A stretch of 64,000 bases of DNA from Rhodocollybia butyracea. Lineage: Eukaryota > Basidiomycota > Agaricomycetes > Agaricales > Omphalotaceae. The stretch lies in assembly GCA_015501585.1 (NCBI GenBank), contig JADNRY010000031.1, positions 124,001 to 188,000 of the forward strand, written 5' to 3'. The notes under the pieces were generated by a model. It was not told the DNA's origin. It saw nothing but the letters and a program-made list of their open reading frames with translations, and made no database searches. Shown here one piece after another: positions 43,501-58,844 of this stretch. The position numbers were made by a program, and so were the translations under genes. Position 1 is the stretch's first letter; every line of letters begins with the position of its first letter.

Positions 43501-45097
43501 TGAATGGTAGCAAGCTACGATTATACGCTCAAATACCCAGAGGATGAACGTTATCATGAGCTTGATGAGGAAGCTCGCGTCTGGAGAGTCTATGGTGATG
43601 AAGCAGCTGCTTTCGACAATGATATGGTCGGGGAATTGAGCGACAGTTTAGATATCTTATTAGTTTTTGTACGTTCCTTGGCACATCTTCTATACTTATA
43701 GAAGTTACTGATGCCTTTACACTGGCAGGCTGGTCTTTTCTCTGCTGTCCTCACAACATTTGTGGCACAGACATCACAATCACTGTCTCAAGACTATACT
43801 CAGCTCTCTGCATCTTATCTCAGCGAGTTAACCATGCTGATCCGCGCAAATACAAATAGTACTGCCATCTCAGACATTCCTCTTACCAGTACCACATTCT
43901 CTCCTGCCATCCTTGATCTATGGGTCAATGGTCTATGGTTTACAAGCCTTGTGATATCGCTTTCTGTTGCTCTATTTGCAGTACTTGCAAAGCAGTGGCT
44001 TCGTCAGTATATGTCCATTATCACTGGCACGCCTTGGGAACAAGCATGTATCCGGCAATTCCGCTTTGATGGGCTTGAGAAATGGCAGGTTCAGCCATTC
44101 ATTGGAATGCTCCCCACCTTCCTCCATCTTGCCCTGATACTATTCCTTGCTGGACTTGTCATCTTTCTCATCCCTTTAAGCACAACCATGGCATATATTG
44201 TTGGTTCTATCTCTGTGACAGTTGTTGTTCTTTACCTCACAGCAACTGTCCTTCCACTATTTGCTGTGCAGTGTTCTTACAGAACAACACTTACACATCT
44301 GCTTTACTCGCACATTCTTTATAAATTCTCTTGGAGAATATATATCATTATAATCTCTGCCTACCATTCGGTATGGAACCAACCCAATGTACAACCCGCA
44401 TCTTTCCGTCATATGGGGCCAGAAGCTGAAAGCACTTTGAAACAACGGGAACGTTTTGCAGCTTTCCGCCACCAGAATCAGAATTTAGCTTCTCTTACAT
44501 GGCTTGGCCACTATTCCTCCAATCCATCTGCAAAGCATGTTCTTTTCTGGTCATTTGGGGCATTTCCTCCTAATATGTCAGAAAAGCTGCCGATATGGAT
44601 ACCAAAGATGAACTTGATGCGTTTCACAAATTGTTGAACATCTGCGCACCTTAACAAATCTAGATGAGATGGAGGGTTGGTTTCGCACAGGAATCCATCT
44701 CAGATTCAAGCTTAAGGATCACTTGCCACTCTTGCACAAGATCTATGTGAACATGATCTCAGACCATAATTGCGATATCATTTCTGCTCTTTCAGCATTG
44801 GCTTTTGGGCTAAGTCCAGTCAAATTCTTTCATGCTGGACAATGTATAGAGCTCACTACTGAAAATGCCTTAAACTGGGTCCTAGATACTTATAATGATG
44901 GTCCACCTTTGGAACTTCCAGCACTTGTATGGGAACCACTGCTCCAAACATCTGGATACTGGGAAAGAATTCCTGGATATTTTTGGAAATTCTACTATTT
45001 GACCCCCACAGTTTCTTCCGCCAGGATTCAGAAGTTTATTATCTTTGAGCCTGCACGTTCAGGGCTGCCCAGGAGGACCCCACTTCCCAACTCTTAA
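40551..45097 (+). CDS. DUF6535 membrane protein gene, split by an LTR element
   Basis: DUF6535 proteins are basidiomycete-specific multi-pass membrane proteins of unknown function. Exon 1 starts at 40551 with MGQASKASFDNNQPGLDYSE and a Ser/Pro/Thr-rich region. It runs to codon CGG at 41099, where the LTR element sits, and resumes in frame at 43406 with FGLKKDHATRDPLA. After introns 43449-43510 and 43669-43728 the domain follows: EEARVWRVYGDEAAAFDNDM, SLDILLVFAGLFSAVLTTFV and LWVNGLWFTSLVISLSVALF, then AVLAKQWLRQYM and two more membrane segments (LALILFLAGLVIFLIPLS, SISVTVVVLYLTATVLPL). Further frame steps at 44582-44585 (A run) and near 44653 lead to MEGWFRTGIHLRFKLKDHLP. The C-terminal end is unclear: stop at 45097 or, by another frame, 45311. 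With the insertion the allele cannot make the full protein unless the element is removed. Confidence 0.75.
41095..41099. repeat. Target site duplication ATCGG, left
   Basis: ATCGG directly before the left LTR, matched by ATCGG at 43401-43405 directly after the right LTR. Five bp is the usual length for copia-type integration. Confidence 0.9.
41100..41481 (-). repeat. 3' LTR of the gag-only element (left)
   Basis: 382 bp, TG...CA ends. It has the same TATA and TGASTCA words as the other LTR. It differs from the right LTR by an extra G at 41153-41156 and one in AAGGG near 41276. Confidence 0.9.
41482..41492 (-). other. Polypurine tract
   Basis: On the minus strand TTGAGGGGGTG lies immediately before the TGTAGGAATTTGG start of the 3' LTR, the place from which plus-strand DNA synthesis is primed. 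Confidence 0.75.
41591..42387 (-). CDS. Ty1/copia-type Gag with CCHC zinc knuckle
   Basis: Start at 42387: MASTTPLHFTLLNDTNYETW, the typical copia Gag opening (LN..NY..W). DPMEIWNNLRNVH and LALRRKFLTEKKGTRSMQSW follow, then the LTMGLP and LTYEHVITRLLNEE blocks of the UBN2/Retrotran_gag family. The zinc knuckle CFYCQKKGHYKSEC fits CX2CX4HX4C. Stop at 41591 after DDIDFAW. One base is missing in the CCCC run at 41886-41889, which joins the two halves once restored. About 266 residues, without a protease extension, so it would assemble particles but not process them. A virus-like particle role is known for the family. Confidence 0.85.
42553..42987 (-). repeat. Leader array of eleven small hairpins, about 42 bp apart
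   Basis: Eleven inverted repeats start at 42553, 42598, 42642, 42688, 42728, 42771, 42811, 42848, 42892, 42934 and 42973. Most read TTGCAC-TACCT-GTGCAA on the plus strand. Three have TTGTAC-TACCT-GTACAA, two TTGCACA-loop-TGTGCAA, one TGTGC-TACCT-GCACA and one TGTACA-CAC-TGTACA. Arms change together, so pairing is kept. In the element transcript the array lies between the 5' LTR and gag. The spacers are also repetitive (CGGGGTTACGGTTAC). Confidence 0.85.
43021..43400 (-). repeat. 5' LTR of the gag-only element (right)
   Basis: 380 bp. In the element direction it begins TGTAGGAATTTGG at 43400. U3 carries four TGASTCA words (43341-43347, 43300-43306, 43268-43274, 43239-43245), then TATATAAG at 43159-43166. 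Confidence 0.9.
43239..43347 (-). promoter_or_regulatory. Cluster of four TGASTCA sites in U3
   Basis: TGAGTCA occurs three times and TGACTCA once within 109 bp, upstream of the TATATAAG box on the element's strand. TGASTCA is the site of Gcn4/Cpc1/AP-1-type bZIP factors. The same cluster is in the left LTR. Confidence 0.6.
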
Positions 45098-45311
45098 ATC
45101 AACAGAGAAAACCTTTCTTCTTAGCCTAGATCGGAGAAGCATGGAATGGCTGAAAACAAAACGAGAGGGAGATTTTAGAGATAAAGCTGGAAAAGCGGAA
45201 ATGAAGCACAAAGAATGCAGAAGGCTTAACAAAGAAATGCGCATTGCAGAGTGGGAATGGATAGCTTTCAGCGAGGTGCCTGGTACCCTTGCTCTGGTTG
45301 CTAAACCGTAG

Positions 45312-45832
45312 TATATACCTATAATATTAACTGGTGGGGCGGAAAGGAATTGGCTTTTTACTTAGTTCTTCACTTGTGCGGGATCAGTACAGTCACCACT
45401 GGCAGACGAAAGGAATTTTTCTGTGCTGAGGAGACAAAACGGCTATCTGGAGATGCAGTACCAGAAGGTAGTTACAGCAAGGCATAAACGACGGTAACGA
45501 ACGGGTTTTACCCCAAGATCAATAAGGGAGCGAGTAATGAACGTTACTAACCCCAAGCAGGCGTCTAAGGAATTGGCGTTGAATCCTTTCAAGAGACAAG
45601 TCAACATCAAGCACGACCGAGTCACATCCAAATATGAGGTAGGGATCTACTCATTCCGGGGATTCGAATTTCGGATGGAAGATCACCATCGGCCTCAAGT
45701 GGATGCTTTTCAGCCAGTGTATCTTTGTATCTTGTGCATGTATCTGAACGTCGCAGTTCGAATCTCTATCTTTCGGTGCTTCAATTTGTTAGTATACATA
45801 GAGGCATACATATGAACTTGAACTTGATTCAT
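45312..45832. other. Dispersed fragments: PUS1 exon 1 piece and duplicated flank
   Basis: On the minus strand, 45,718 to about 45,650 matches PUS1 exon 1 (GGCTGAAAAGCATCCACTTG then CCGATGGTGATC). 45,560-45,490 matches the segment at 20,671-20,735 (TGCTTGGGGTTAGTAACGTTC). From 45,715 rightward the sequence repeats the 3' flank of the CCCH gene (39,975 on). Confidence 0.65.
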
Positions 45833-47068
45833 TCAAGCTTTGAGATACTCGGCGATTATAGGGGAAACCCTATCATCAATTTTACTGAAAAGCTCAAGCA
45901 TCTCATCCTGAGAACGCGTTATAAGCTCTAAAACAACAATGTCAAGTCAATTGAAGACATACCCAGATCTTATCTTCCGCTTCCTTTCCCTCTTCGCTCA
46001 ACATCCACTCCGAAACTTCTGCCACTTGTGAATACGAAGTAAAGGCACCGCGGAGCTCCTCGTCTGTTCCGCCAATTGCAGCATATATGATCTGACGACT
46101 TCCTTCTTCAGACGTGTATACAAACTCGTCTTCCATTTTCTTGAAGCGTTCAGCGTACGCTCCCGTGGCGCGACGACGGAGTCCGGAAAGGCAGAAACCT
46201 GGGTTGAGAGCGACCGAACGATGTTCTTGGGAAGGAGGGCGGCAAGTTTACGTACGAGAAAAAGTTTAAAGCTAGAGAATGTTCTAGTGAGAAATTAGGC
46301 ATCGATTAACGAAAGCTTTGCCTTTGGACAGTGGGTAGTGATGTCCCGCGGTCCTTTGGGTACGAGAACTTTAGAAAAAAGGTGAAATGGGAGGAGATGA
46401 ACGTACGTAAGATAATCCTTGCTAGAAAGCACCTCGAGCGCATTCGAGCATCAATGACATCGGAGCCTATTTTGACGACGGACATGACTTCACTTGAGAC
46501 CACTGCTATTCTGGGAGCCACCGAATGCTCCTTGGCTGTTTTGGAGATGAGAGGAAGAAGAAGGATAGTATGCAGGGCAGGCCCTAGCGAGTTAACTTGA
46601 AGCCTGGGTTTTATGTGTTCAGAAATTTTCAATGTGGTCGGTATGTAGTGAGCTTACATTGCTTCCCAGCCATCCTTGGTCGTGACATAGTCGAAATAGA
46701 CCGCGGCAGCGTTTTCGACGAGAATGTCGAGCGTTCCAATGTCTTGTTAGCGTGAGTAGCAAACGCGGATATTGAGCTAAAGTCGCTCAAATCGAAAGCC
46801 ATAGGCTCGGCGTTCCGAAAACCAGTTTCGGTTTCGAGCTCTGCACATCGTTGTTAGCAGGAAAGTCGACGATGGATCGGCGGTACTGACGCTTAACGCT
46901 GCTTTGAGCAGTTTCCATAGAACGACAGACCATGACAAGTCGCGCAGGGCCATCTTTGCGAAATGCTTCGCAGCCTCGTAGCCAATCCCGCTGTTCGCAC
47001 CGGTGATCATGACCGTCTTGCCATTGAGGTCGCCTGTAACGACTGGGGCATTGCTTTTGTGGGTTCAT
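45833..47068 (-). CDS. Short-chain dehydrogenase/reductase
   Basis: Classical or retinol-dehydrogenase-like SDR, an NAD(P)H oxidoreductase with unknown substrate. It has the cofactor motif TGANSGIGYEAAKHFAKM, an LVMVCRSMETAQSSV stretch, ELETETGFRNAEPMAFDLSD, the NAA motif in LDILVENAAAVYFDYV, GPALHTILLLPLISKTAKEH with RIAVVSSEV, and the C-terminal LNPGFCLSGLRR and KIW-LITRSQDEMLELFSKIDD, stop at 45833. Introns are short with GT-AG ends. At least four one-base frame steps occur: the A run near 47050, GGG at 46947-46949, near 46730, and near 46438. This is more than in other genes here, so the gene may be degenerating, or this stretch has low consensus quality. The catalytic YxxxK region falls near the last frame steps and could not be confirmed. 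Confidence 0.7.
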
Positions 47069-48298
47069 TTTGTTTGTGGAGAGTTGGAGATTGGGAAGTG
47101 CTTTTATAGTGGTATTCGGTATTCGGGATTAGTGTGGTAAGCGCGTCTTAACTCATGATACTAGGTGCAGTAGTTGTCGGATTTGTCGCGGAGGCATTGA
47201 TACTGGGTACAGTAGTAAGTAGATGCCGCGGCTTTGTGGCGGAAGTATTGGAACGGTCCATAGACCCAAGTCCATCGGGTAAGAGATGATTGATGAGGTC
47301 TTGAGAACTGCTTGATAGGTTCTCGGTCAGACGGGTAGTACTTGACCCCAGCTCTAGTAAGTAGTTCGCTTTGTCCTCTTGAGTTATGATTAAGCTCAGT
47401 TGGGATAAGGATAAGAAGCGCCAACTCTTGAGCGTCTAAATGGGCACATGACACAAACGCACGCGACATGTCTGTGCGCAAAATTCCTCGTATAAAAGCC
47501 CGCCGCAAACAAATGAACAACTCATACTTACCTTGATGGCACAGGCTCCCTCACCTACCCGAGTTTGTGGGCGTGGAGATCCTTCATAGCACGGCGACCT
47601 TGTCCATACAAAGGGTGTCTACAGTTTGTATAGGCTCAGGCTTATGCACCGTCTCAATATTTCCCTGTCCCGCATCGGCCACTCTGGCTGGCGGGCTCTC
47701 TTTTTTTTTCGGCCGGGAGCTGGGCTAACCCTAGATTATGGTTACCTATTTGGGATGATATTTACAGCTTTGACATCCTTCTGATGAATAAAATATCTTT
47801 TGTTTGCTTCTGTCACTGATGAATGATTATTCAATGAACACCACAACCTTATCAGGGACTTGGTTCGTGCTACGCCCTAGTCCCCCATTAAATTGTGGAA
47901 GAATAAATCTTGTCTTTATCCTTACTTGCGCGGCCTGCGCTTTTCTACGCATCTCTTGGAGTACAGTAGTACAAGACATCTTATTGCTATTACCTTTGAA
48001 GCCATGCGAGTTCTGTGTAATACCAGTGGTTTACTTGTTCTTGTCATTGATATCGTTGCGCTTATCGTTGTTGGTAGCCGCAAACATATCAATGGTCCAA
48101 CAACCAACTTGAAGTTTCTAACAGAAGAATGAGTACATGTTCAACGTTCTGAACGCCGTAGCTACTAGAACGCCTCGATATTTTATGCTCTGAACTCGAG
48201 GCAGAACACGAGAATCCAGCACGTGCTTTGGCACAGCTTTTGTGAGTCACGACCTGCTAAGTTACGCGTTCGAAAAACTTTCTTTTCTCTAACGTTCA
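47069..48298. other. Divergent intergenic region, SDR and USP promoters
   Basis: 1.2 kb. A 119-codon minus frame (47161-47520) and plus frames at 47804-48132 have no family features. Nothing else is recognised. Confidence 0.3.
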
Positions 48299-53005
<4,707 letters not shown>

Positions 53006-53600
53006 ATTTTATTTTCTGATATGCATTTTTCTTTTTTGTCACGAGCAGGCATTGTTGCTTTTAATTAGTTTCTCTAGCATGTTAGTTATCACTTTCCTCG
53101 AAGCACGCATGTATATATCTCGAAGGTGATTTATGTACACTTGTATAACTACTCTTAATTGAGTTGGACTACTAATGTATACTCCCTAAGTCAGGTTTGA
53201 GAAATATTGTTTGATGAAGGTGGTGACGATACTGAATTTGGAAAGGAAGAAAAAAGGTCGACAAGGTCTATATTCACGATATTCACCAAGTTTTGGTGCG
53301 TCAAAACTTCGTAAAGCCAATCCTAATCTGACTTTCAATTCTGTGTTCGAATTCAAAGCTTTACCTTTTGAAGAGGCATCCACTTTCCTCCAGACTTGGA
53401 CCCTCGTACATCGACCTCTCTGCTTTTGTTCGAGGCGTGATAGGCTTGGCTGAAATAAGGGAAGGAACAACCTTGAGATCTCGTACTGCTTTAGCACTCT
53501 CGTTAAGGTCAAACTTGAATTTCTCGTTCTGAACCCTGTACGTTCAAAGGTGCCCTATGTCTCGTCGGACAGCGACTTGTAGTCCCTTTCAGTCAGTATT
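53006..53600. other. Intergenic, no gene recognised
   Basis: Short frames only (80-108 codons, opposite strands, 53.2-53.5 kb). No family features. Confidence 0.25.
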
Positions 53601-54480
53601 AAGCGCGGAGTGTGAAGGTTCATTGATGGCCAGCAAACATCAGCGTGGGCAGCGCGAATCTCACTGATTTTCAGTGGACTTCAGCGATGTTGCGTCTACT
53701 GATATTTTGTGGTAACGAAAGTCAGTGAAAGCCAGTGGCTTTGTACATTGTACACTACATCAAACATATAAATGTGTCCTCTATGATGTACCAGAAACTC
53801 CTGCCAGTGAGCCAGCGAGAATCACTGTGGCACAACTGTACAATATATGAATACTCACTGAAAGTCACTGATGTTACCAGCGATGATCACTGAAAGTCAA
53901 TGCTTTGAAGTGCGGAGAGTCACCGAGACTCACTGGTATTACCCAAAAATCTCAACAAAAACCAGTAAGATGAAGCACGGCAAACCAGCAAACATCGGTG
54001 GAAGTCAGCAGTATGGAATGTAAAAAGTTGAAAACTCATCAAAAGTCAGTGTTTTGAGGTACAGAAAGTCACTGGTAATATGCACAAAGTCAAATCAAGG
54101 GAAGTCAGCGAGATGAAGCACAGAAAACCAACAAACATCAGTGAAATTCAGCAGTATGAAGTGCAAAAACTCACCAAATGTCAGTATTATGAGGTGCGGA
54201 AAGTCACTGAAAGTCGCCACTATTACCTGCAAAAGTCACCAGTGAGAGTCACCAGTTCTACCTGCAATCAAGGGAAGTCAGTGAGATAAAGCACAGAAAG
54301 CCAGCAAACATCGGTGAAAGTCAGTGATACAGAATCACAGAATCCAATGCCAAACTTGACCCAGAATAGGCCCATGAAAAATCACTGAAAATCAGCGGGG
54401 TGCGATGGCTGAACAACGATGGAGTTTGAACCGTCGGACTGCACTGATTGAGGGTGAATCACCGACAATCACCGATGGGC
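53600..54480. repeat. Degenerate repeat block built from AGTCAGTGA/TCACTGA words
   Basis: More than twenty AGTCAGTG, AGTCACTG or TCACTGA words lie within 900 bp. Within it three copies of a longer unit of about 145-170 bp start at ATGAAGCACGGCAAACCAGC (53970), ATGAAGCACAGAAAACCAAC (54112) and ATAAAGCACAGAAAGCCAGC (54288). It is similar in word content to the ACTGACTTCC repeats at 13.95 kb on the other strand. Non-coding. Confidence 0.6.
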
Positions 54481-54489
54481 GCCAACGAA

Positions 54490-55766
54490 CTTTCCTAGTC
54501 CGAGTATATAACTCCTTTCAGTTCCGAGGAAGAGATCACCCCTGGAATCGATTGTTCAAGGAATTGAATGGCGATGCAATTCTGCTTGTGAACGCAGAGT
54601 CGATGGAGTAGCTAGCGGTCCATGGCTAGCGGTCGCCGATAGGTTCAATCGCTTCCTATAGCTGTCTGGGTAGGGAGGTATTAAGCATAGGGGTGTCTCC
54701 CTCAATTGGGGCGGTACTTCTATAGTAGATGTAGAGCCTCCGCTAGATGTTCAAGTAATTGAACGGCAGGCCAGAAGGGCTCAGACCAAAATTGAGAGGC
54801 CCGAAATGGAGAGGAGTGAGAGGAGTGTCCTGATGTGGCGCTATGCGCTGTAATCCGTACCAGCAGCGCGAGTATCAAAATAACCAGTTTGAGGGAAGTA
54901 TCTAACGTGGAAGAAATTTACTTACGAGCCTGGAGGATTGAGGGCTCTTGAGCAGTAGAGCCGTCAGTAAACGCATGGATCTTAAAACGGATATTTGCCT
55001 TGCTCCGCCCACTGCAGATAGTGTTTTCAGTTCAGCAGCCTATTCCTCAATGCCATCAATAACTTGTAATCCTCGCAAGCCAGCGTACACGCATGCCAAG
55101 TTGATGCATGGAAGCAAACCTAGCCTCTGCTCTCCATTTCTCTACCAGATCCCTTTCTTTCCCACCAATAATTAGACCCGAGATGTTAGTATGTCAGAGA
55201 GAAGATGAACGGCATATCGAGGCCGCCACGATTCGAAAGCTGAATAATATTGCTTGTCACCTCGACTGAGAATGCTTTGGTTTATCCGATGTTCGTTTGT
55301 CGTTTGAGGATGGACGCTGCAACGATACATTTGTCACTAACGGCGAACAAAAGTACCATTCAAATCCGTCATCCGACCCGCTTTCATGACATTAACACAC
55401 ACTTTCGTTTCCTGCAGACAAGTTCGAGGAGTTGCATATACATGCCTGAGATCGCGGGACGAGTGGGGCTTCAAATCCATTGGCATTCTACTTCGCAATT
55501 TTTCCAGTTCGATCGGGTGCTGGAAGATGACAAAAAGCATAGGACACCACCGAACACATTTTGGCGATAATTCAAAGGTTTATTCGACAATTTTGATGAA
55601 GTTGAGCTCTCAACTGGCCACGCAAACTCCAGTTATCTTAAAAAATGGCGATGTAACAAATATGGGTACGGAGTACTCATCAGAACAGCTCAGCTCCAAC
55701 AGATAGCTAGACGATCCCAGCTGTACTAAAAAAATAGAAAACGTTGCCTCAGGCCATGTGCTCTGC
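54490..55766. other. No gene recognised
   Basis: Frames at 54405-54611 and 55250-55706 have no family features. TATA and ATG occurrences are not linked to a splice pattern. Confidence 0.25.
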
Positions 55767-57934
55767 TCAGCAGAGATCAGCGCTAAGCAGAAGCTTCCCT
55801 TGAACGAGAGGTCTGCCAGAGGTAAAACGCCTATGTAGCCAGTCCTCTACCGGAGGCCTTTCTCGGGGGCACTCCCTTTTTAATTGTTCTGAGAACTCTG
55901 CTAATTGCTTGTTGCCCAGATAGCGATTTATCAGTCCGAATACACGACCGCATGAGAAACGATCTGCAAGAATAGGGCTATAGGGTCCCATTATGACTTC
56001 TGCAAAAAGTTCAGGGCTTGAGCTAAGAGTAGCTGTATTGCATTGCAGAAACACAAACCTGGTGCCATCCACGGCTCAGTTCCTCTAACCTGGTTGATGG
56101 TAGAATCAACACCTTCAACTCTCTCAGCAGCATCAAAGTCTATGAGGTATAGGTTGAAACCTTGGTCATAGACCATGTTGTGAGGTTTGATATCGAGATG
56201 AGCTATGCCACTCTTGTGAAGGAAATCCAGGCCCCTAGCCAAGTCCTCACTCATTTTAAGAAGATGACATATTACTGCAGTCGATGGATTATAGAGGGCC
56301 AGGTTGAAAGGTGTGAGGTAGGGGAAAAGGAACAGGGTGGAATTGGAGGAGGCTTCTTCTGTGCCGAACGCAGCTATGATGTTTGGATGCCTCAACTTCA
56401 TGAATTCATGAAGAAGGTCAAACTCAACGCTGAGGTTTGCGACCTTTTTAACGAAATGACGTGGGACTTCTGACACGGCGGAACTGTGCTTGAATATCTT
56501 TGGTACAGACGCCTCGAGTTCCGCAGGTCCTGATAATGGGCCTCCCAACCACGGACCTGATCCCAATCCCGGCGATAGACCCGATCCCAATGGGCCCAAT
56601 TTGAGCCTAACACTCAATGGGACCTTGGCGCGCACCAAGTCGCTTGTCTTGGACGCCACCAGGTCAATAAATTTTTCGCCAAACAGTGTCAAATCTGTTA
56701 AATTGGGCGGTGCACATTCAGTTTGATTGTACAACATCGCTAGGAAGGATATGGCCACTATCGGGTCTGAGAGATCCATTAATTTTTCCTGTGTATATAA
56801 CACCTGAAAGAAACTTTCAACCACAGCTCAAGAAAAGCCAAAGAACATACTTGGTCGTCCTGTGTTGAGTAAAACATAAAAATGACTCTGGCTACGTAAT
56901 TTTTATCAACGTAGATGAGAGGGAGAACAAACGACGTTGAGGCTTGGGAGTAGTGTTTCACTAGCCATGCCCCATACAAGAGAAGCCGACAAAGACTATC
57001 TACGCCATTAGAGAAAATCTCCAAAATCCAAAACGGTACATTGTCTTTCCAAAGACAAGCAAAAGAATGAGGCTTGTGACTCCAAATTTCACCGTGCGAT
57101 TGGACTAGGACTGAAGCGTTGTTGTGCCACATCATGGATCCAAATCGACTGAAGACAGTTTGAGAAAATGTAAAGGCAAACATTGCAAAGGACACCTACA
57201 ACTGATAGCTACTGTTCTGAAGGCGAGCTCCAGCGAGTTGAAGCAAGAAGGTACCCATTACCTGTCCACATGCCCCTATACTAGCCATAAAGAGTTCCCG
57301 GAGCTCTTTAGAGTTGGAAGCGGCGAGCTGTTGATAATGAGAACTCTCCGAAGTGAATTTGTTCGCCGAATCGGATTCAGAAGGTTCGTCAGCAGCCTCC
57401 AAGACTCTCAATCGTGAGTCAATGAGGGCGGAAGCCTAGAAAAGCGCGAACAGATGAGAACTTTGTGAGGAAAAGTAGAAGTAGGCGCACGGATCGAGAG
57501 ACCCTACGAGGTGCTTTGATTGCAATCATTTGAGCCCTAATCACGTTCGGTATCAAGGACTCCGCAATGATCTGTTCACAGTTCTTTTTGACATCATCCA
57601 TGTTCCAATTCGAGGGCGCAGAGTTGTGCACTTCAAGCGGTTGCAGTCCAACGGAGATTTCAAAGGGTAGAATCAGGTATAAAACCCCGTTCAGATAGTG
57701 CGGTTCGGTTGACTCAAGGTCGCCGAGTATCTCGAAGTCTCTAGGAGAAGTTTGTCCCTGTACCAGCTTGCTCATAACCTCGTAAGAGGATGGTCGATAG
57801 AGTGAACCAGAGATGCCTAGACATGTTTTGATACCAAGGATAGACGAGGGCAAGGAAGGTACGGAATTGGTCGATATCACTTTACTGAAATCGAGCGATA
57901 CAGTAAAGATGGAGGCAGTTGTGTTGCTGGCCAT
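55767..57934 (-). CDS. Protein kinase-like protein with a basidiomycete N-terminal extension
   Basis: Start at 57934: MASNTTASIFTVSLDFSKVI. About 170 residues of unknown fold are joined by an intron (APRR to ASALIDSRL) to a Ser-rich linker. A segment with FACLWKDNVPFWILEIFSNG looks like the strand-helix part of a nuclease-like or substrate-sensing domain. Then comes the kinase lobe: LHEFMKLRHPNIIAAFG, DLARGLDFLHKSGIAHLDIK with PHNMV (HxDxKxxN catalytic loop), YLIDFDAAERV (DFD in place of DFG) and GTEPWMAPE across an intron to VIMGPYSPILADRFSCGRVF. Stop at 55767. No clear glycine-rich loop was found. The HLDIKPHN loop suggests activity, but the DFD motif and missing loop leave it open. Substrate unknown. 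Confidence 0.65.
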
Positions 57935-58844
57935 GGTGATGAGAAGACAAGAGCGCGCCTTTTCCGTTTAATTTAATTTAATTTATCTAATCTAATCTAA
58001 TCTATCTACAATACCATCAAGCGCTCAACGGTAGCTCAGAGACTCTCGGCAACACACTCTATCATCTGTATCATCAACAGTGTTACAGACTTGGGTATAC
58101 ACCGCGCTCATGTGCTCATGCTCAGCCAGTTTGTGAGGGAAAGTCCTCCAGGAAGTGAGGTGGGTAAGTGCTTCGAGGATCGATGGGCCCAAGGATGGGC
58201 CGGTTGACGCTGTACATAGAGAGAGATTTGAGATCATGGGCTGGTTATCTAGAAACCGACGGCTTCTATGGTATGTAAGAGTAAAAGCTCACTGTGCTGG
58301 TATTCCGTTCCCAGGAAGACTGTAAGTCATTCAGGACAAGTAAGGAGCTTTGGCCTTGCTCCTTACAAGTCTCGACTCCCTTCTAGTCTATGGTTGGGGA
58401 GGCAGAAGGTATTCCTGGTAGCTTTGAGCATACATGGTACATTATCCCGAAGTATTTCACACATTCTACTTACAGGCCTCAGGCTCTCTGTGACCACTCC
58501 AATTCCCAAAACTCATTGAAGTCGCAAAGAAAGTGCTTGTACACCAGTTAGTGTGCAGAAAGTGCAATGGAGAGGAGAGAGCTTTCTTAAAGTAGTGCTC
58601 TAGACCGCCGAAACAATGTCTCATCCCAAAATAAGCGAAAATCACTAAAATCCGGCAAGGTATGATCCAAATAACCGAATTTCGTCCAAATGGGGTAAGA
58701 AAAATAATTGAAAACGGCCCACCTCAAACTGTACTATTAGTATCAGGGGTCCTGACCTTGTATATTGCATCGATCAACCGTGGGAGTTTAACAAGCGCCT
58801 CTTCTAATTCCTACCTTTACTATTAGAACGTTCGAGCTTTACAA
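57935..58844. other. Intergenic with a short (TTTAA)n/(TCTAA)n microsatellite
   Basis: 57968-58010 is TTTAATTTAATTTAATTTATC followed by repeats of TAATC. Frames at 58025-58237 (minus) and 58268-58519 (plus) lack family features. The right end is the TAF11 promoter. Confidence 0.4.

Noticed and set aside
47161..47520. 119-codon minus frame in the SDR/USP intergenic region
   Set aside because: No recognisable motif and no start context or intron pattern. Left unannotated.
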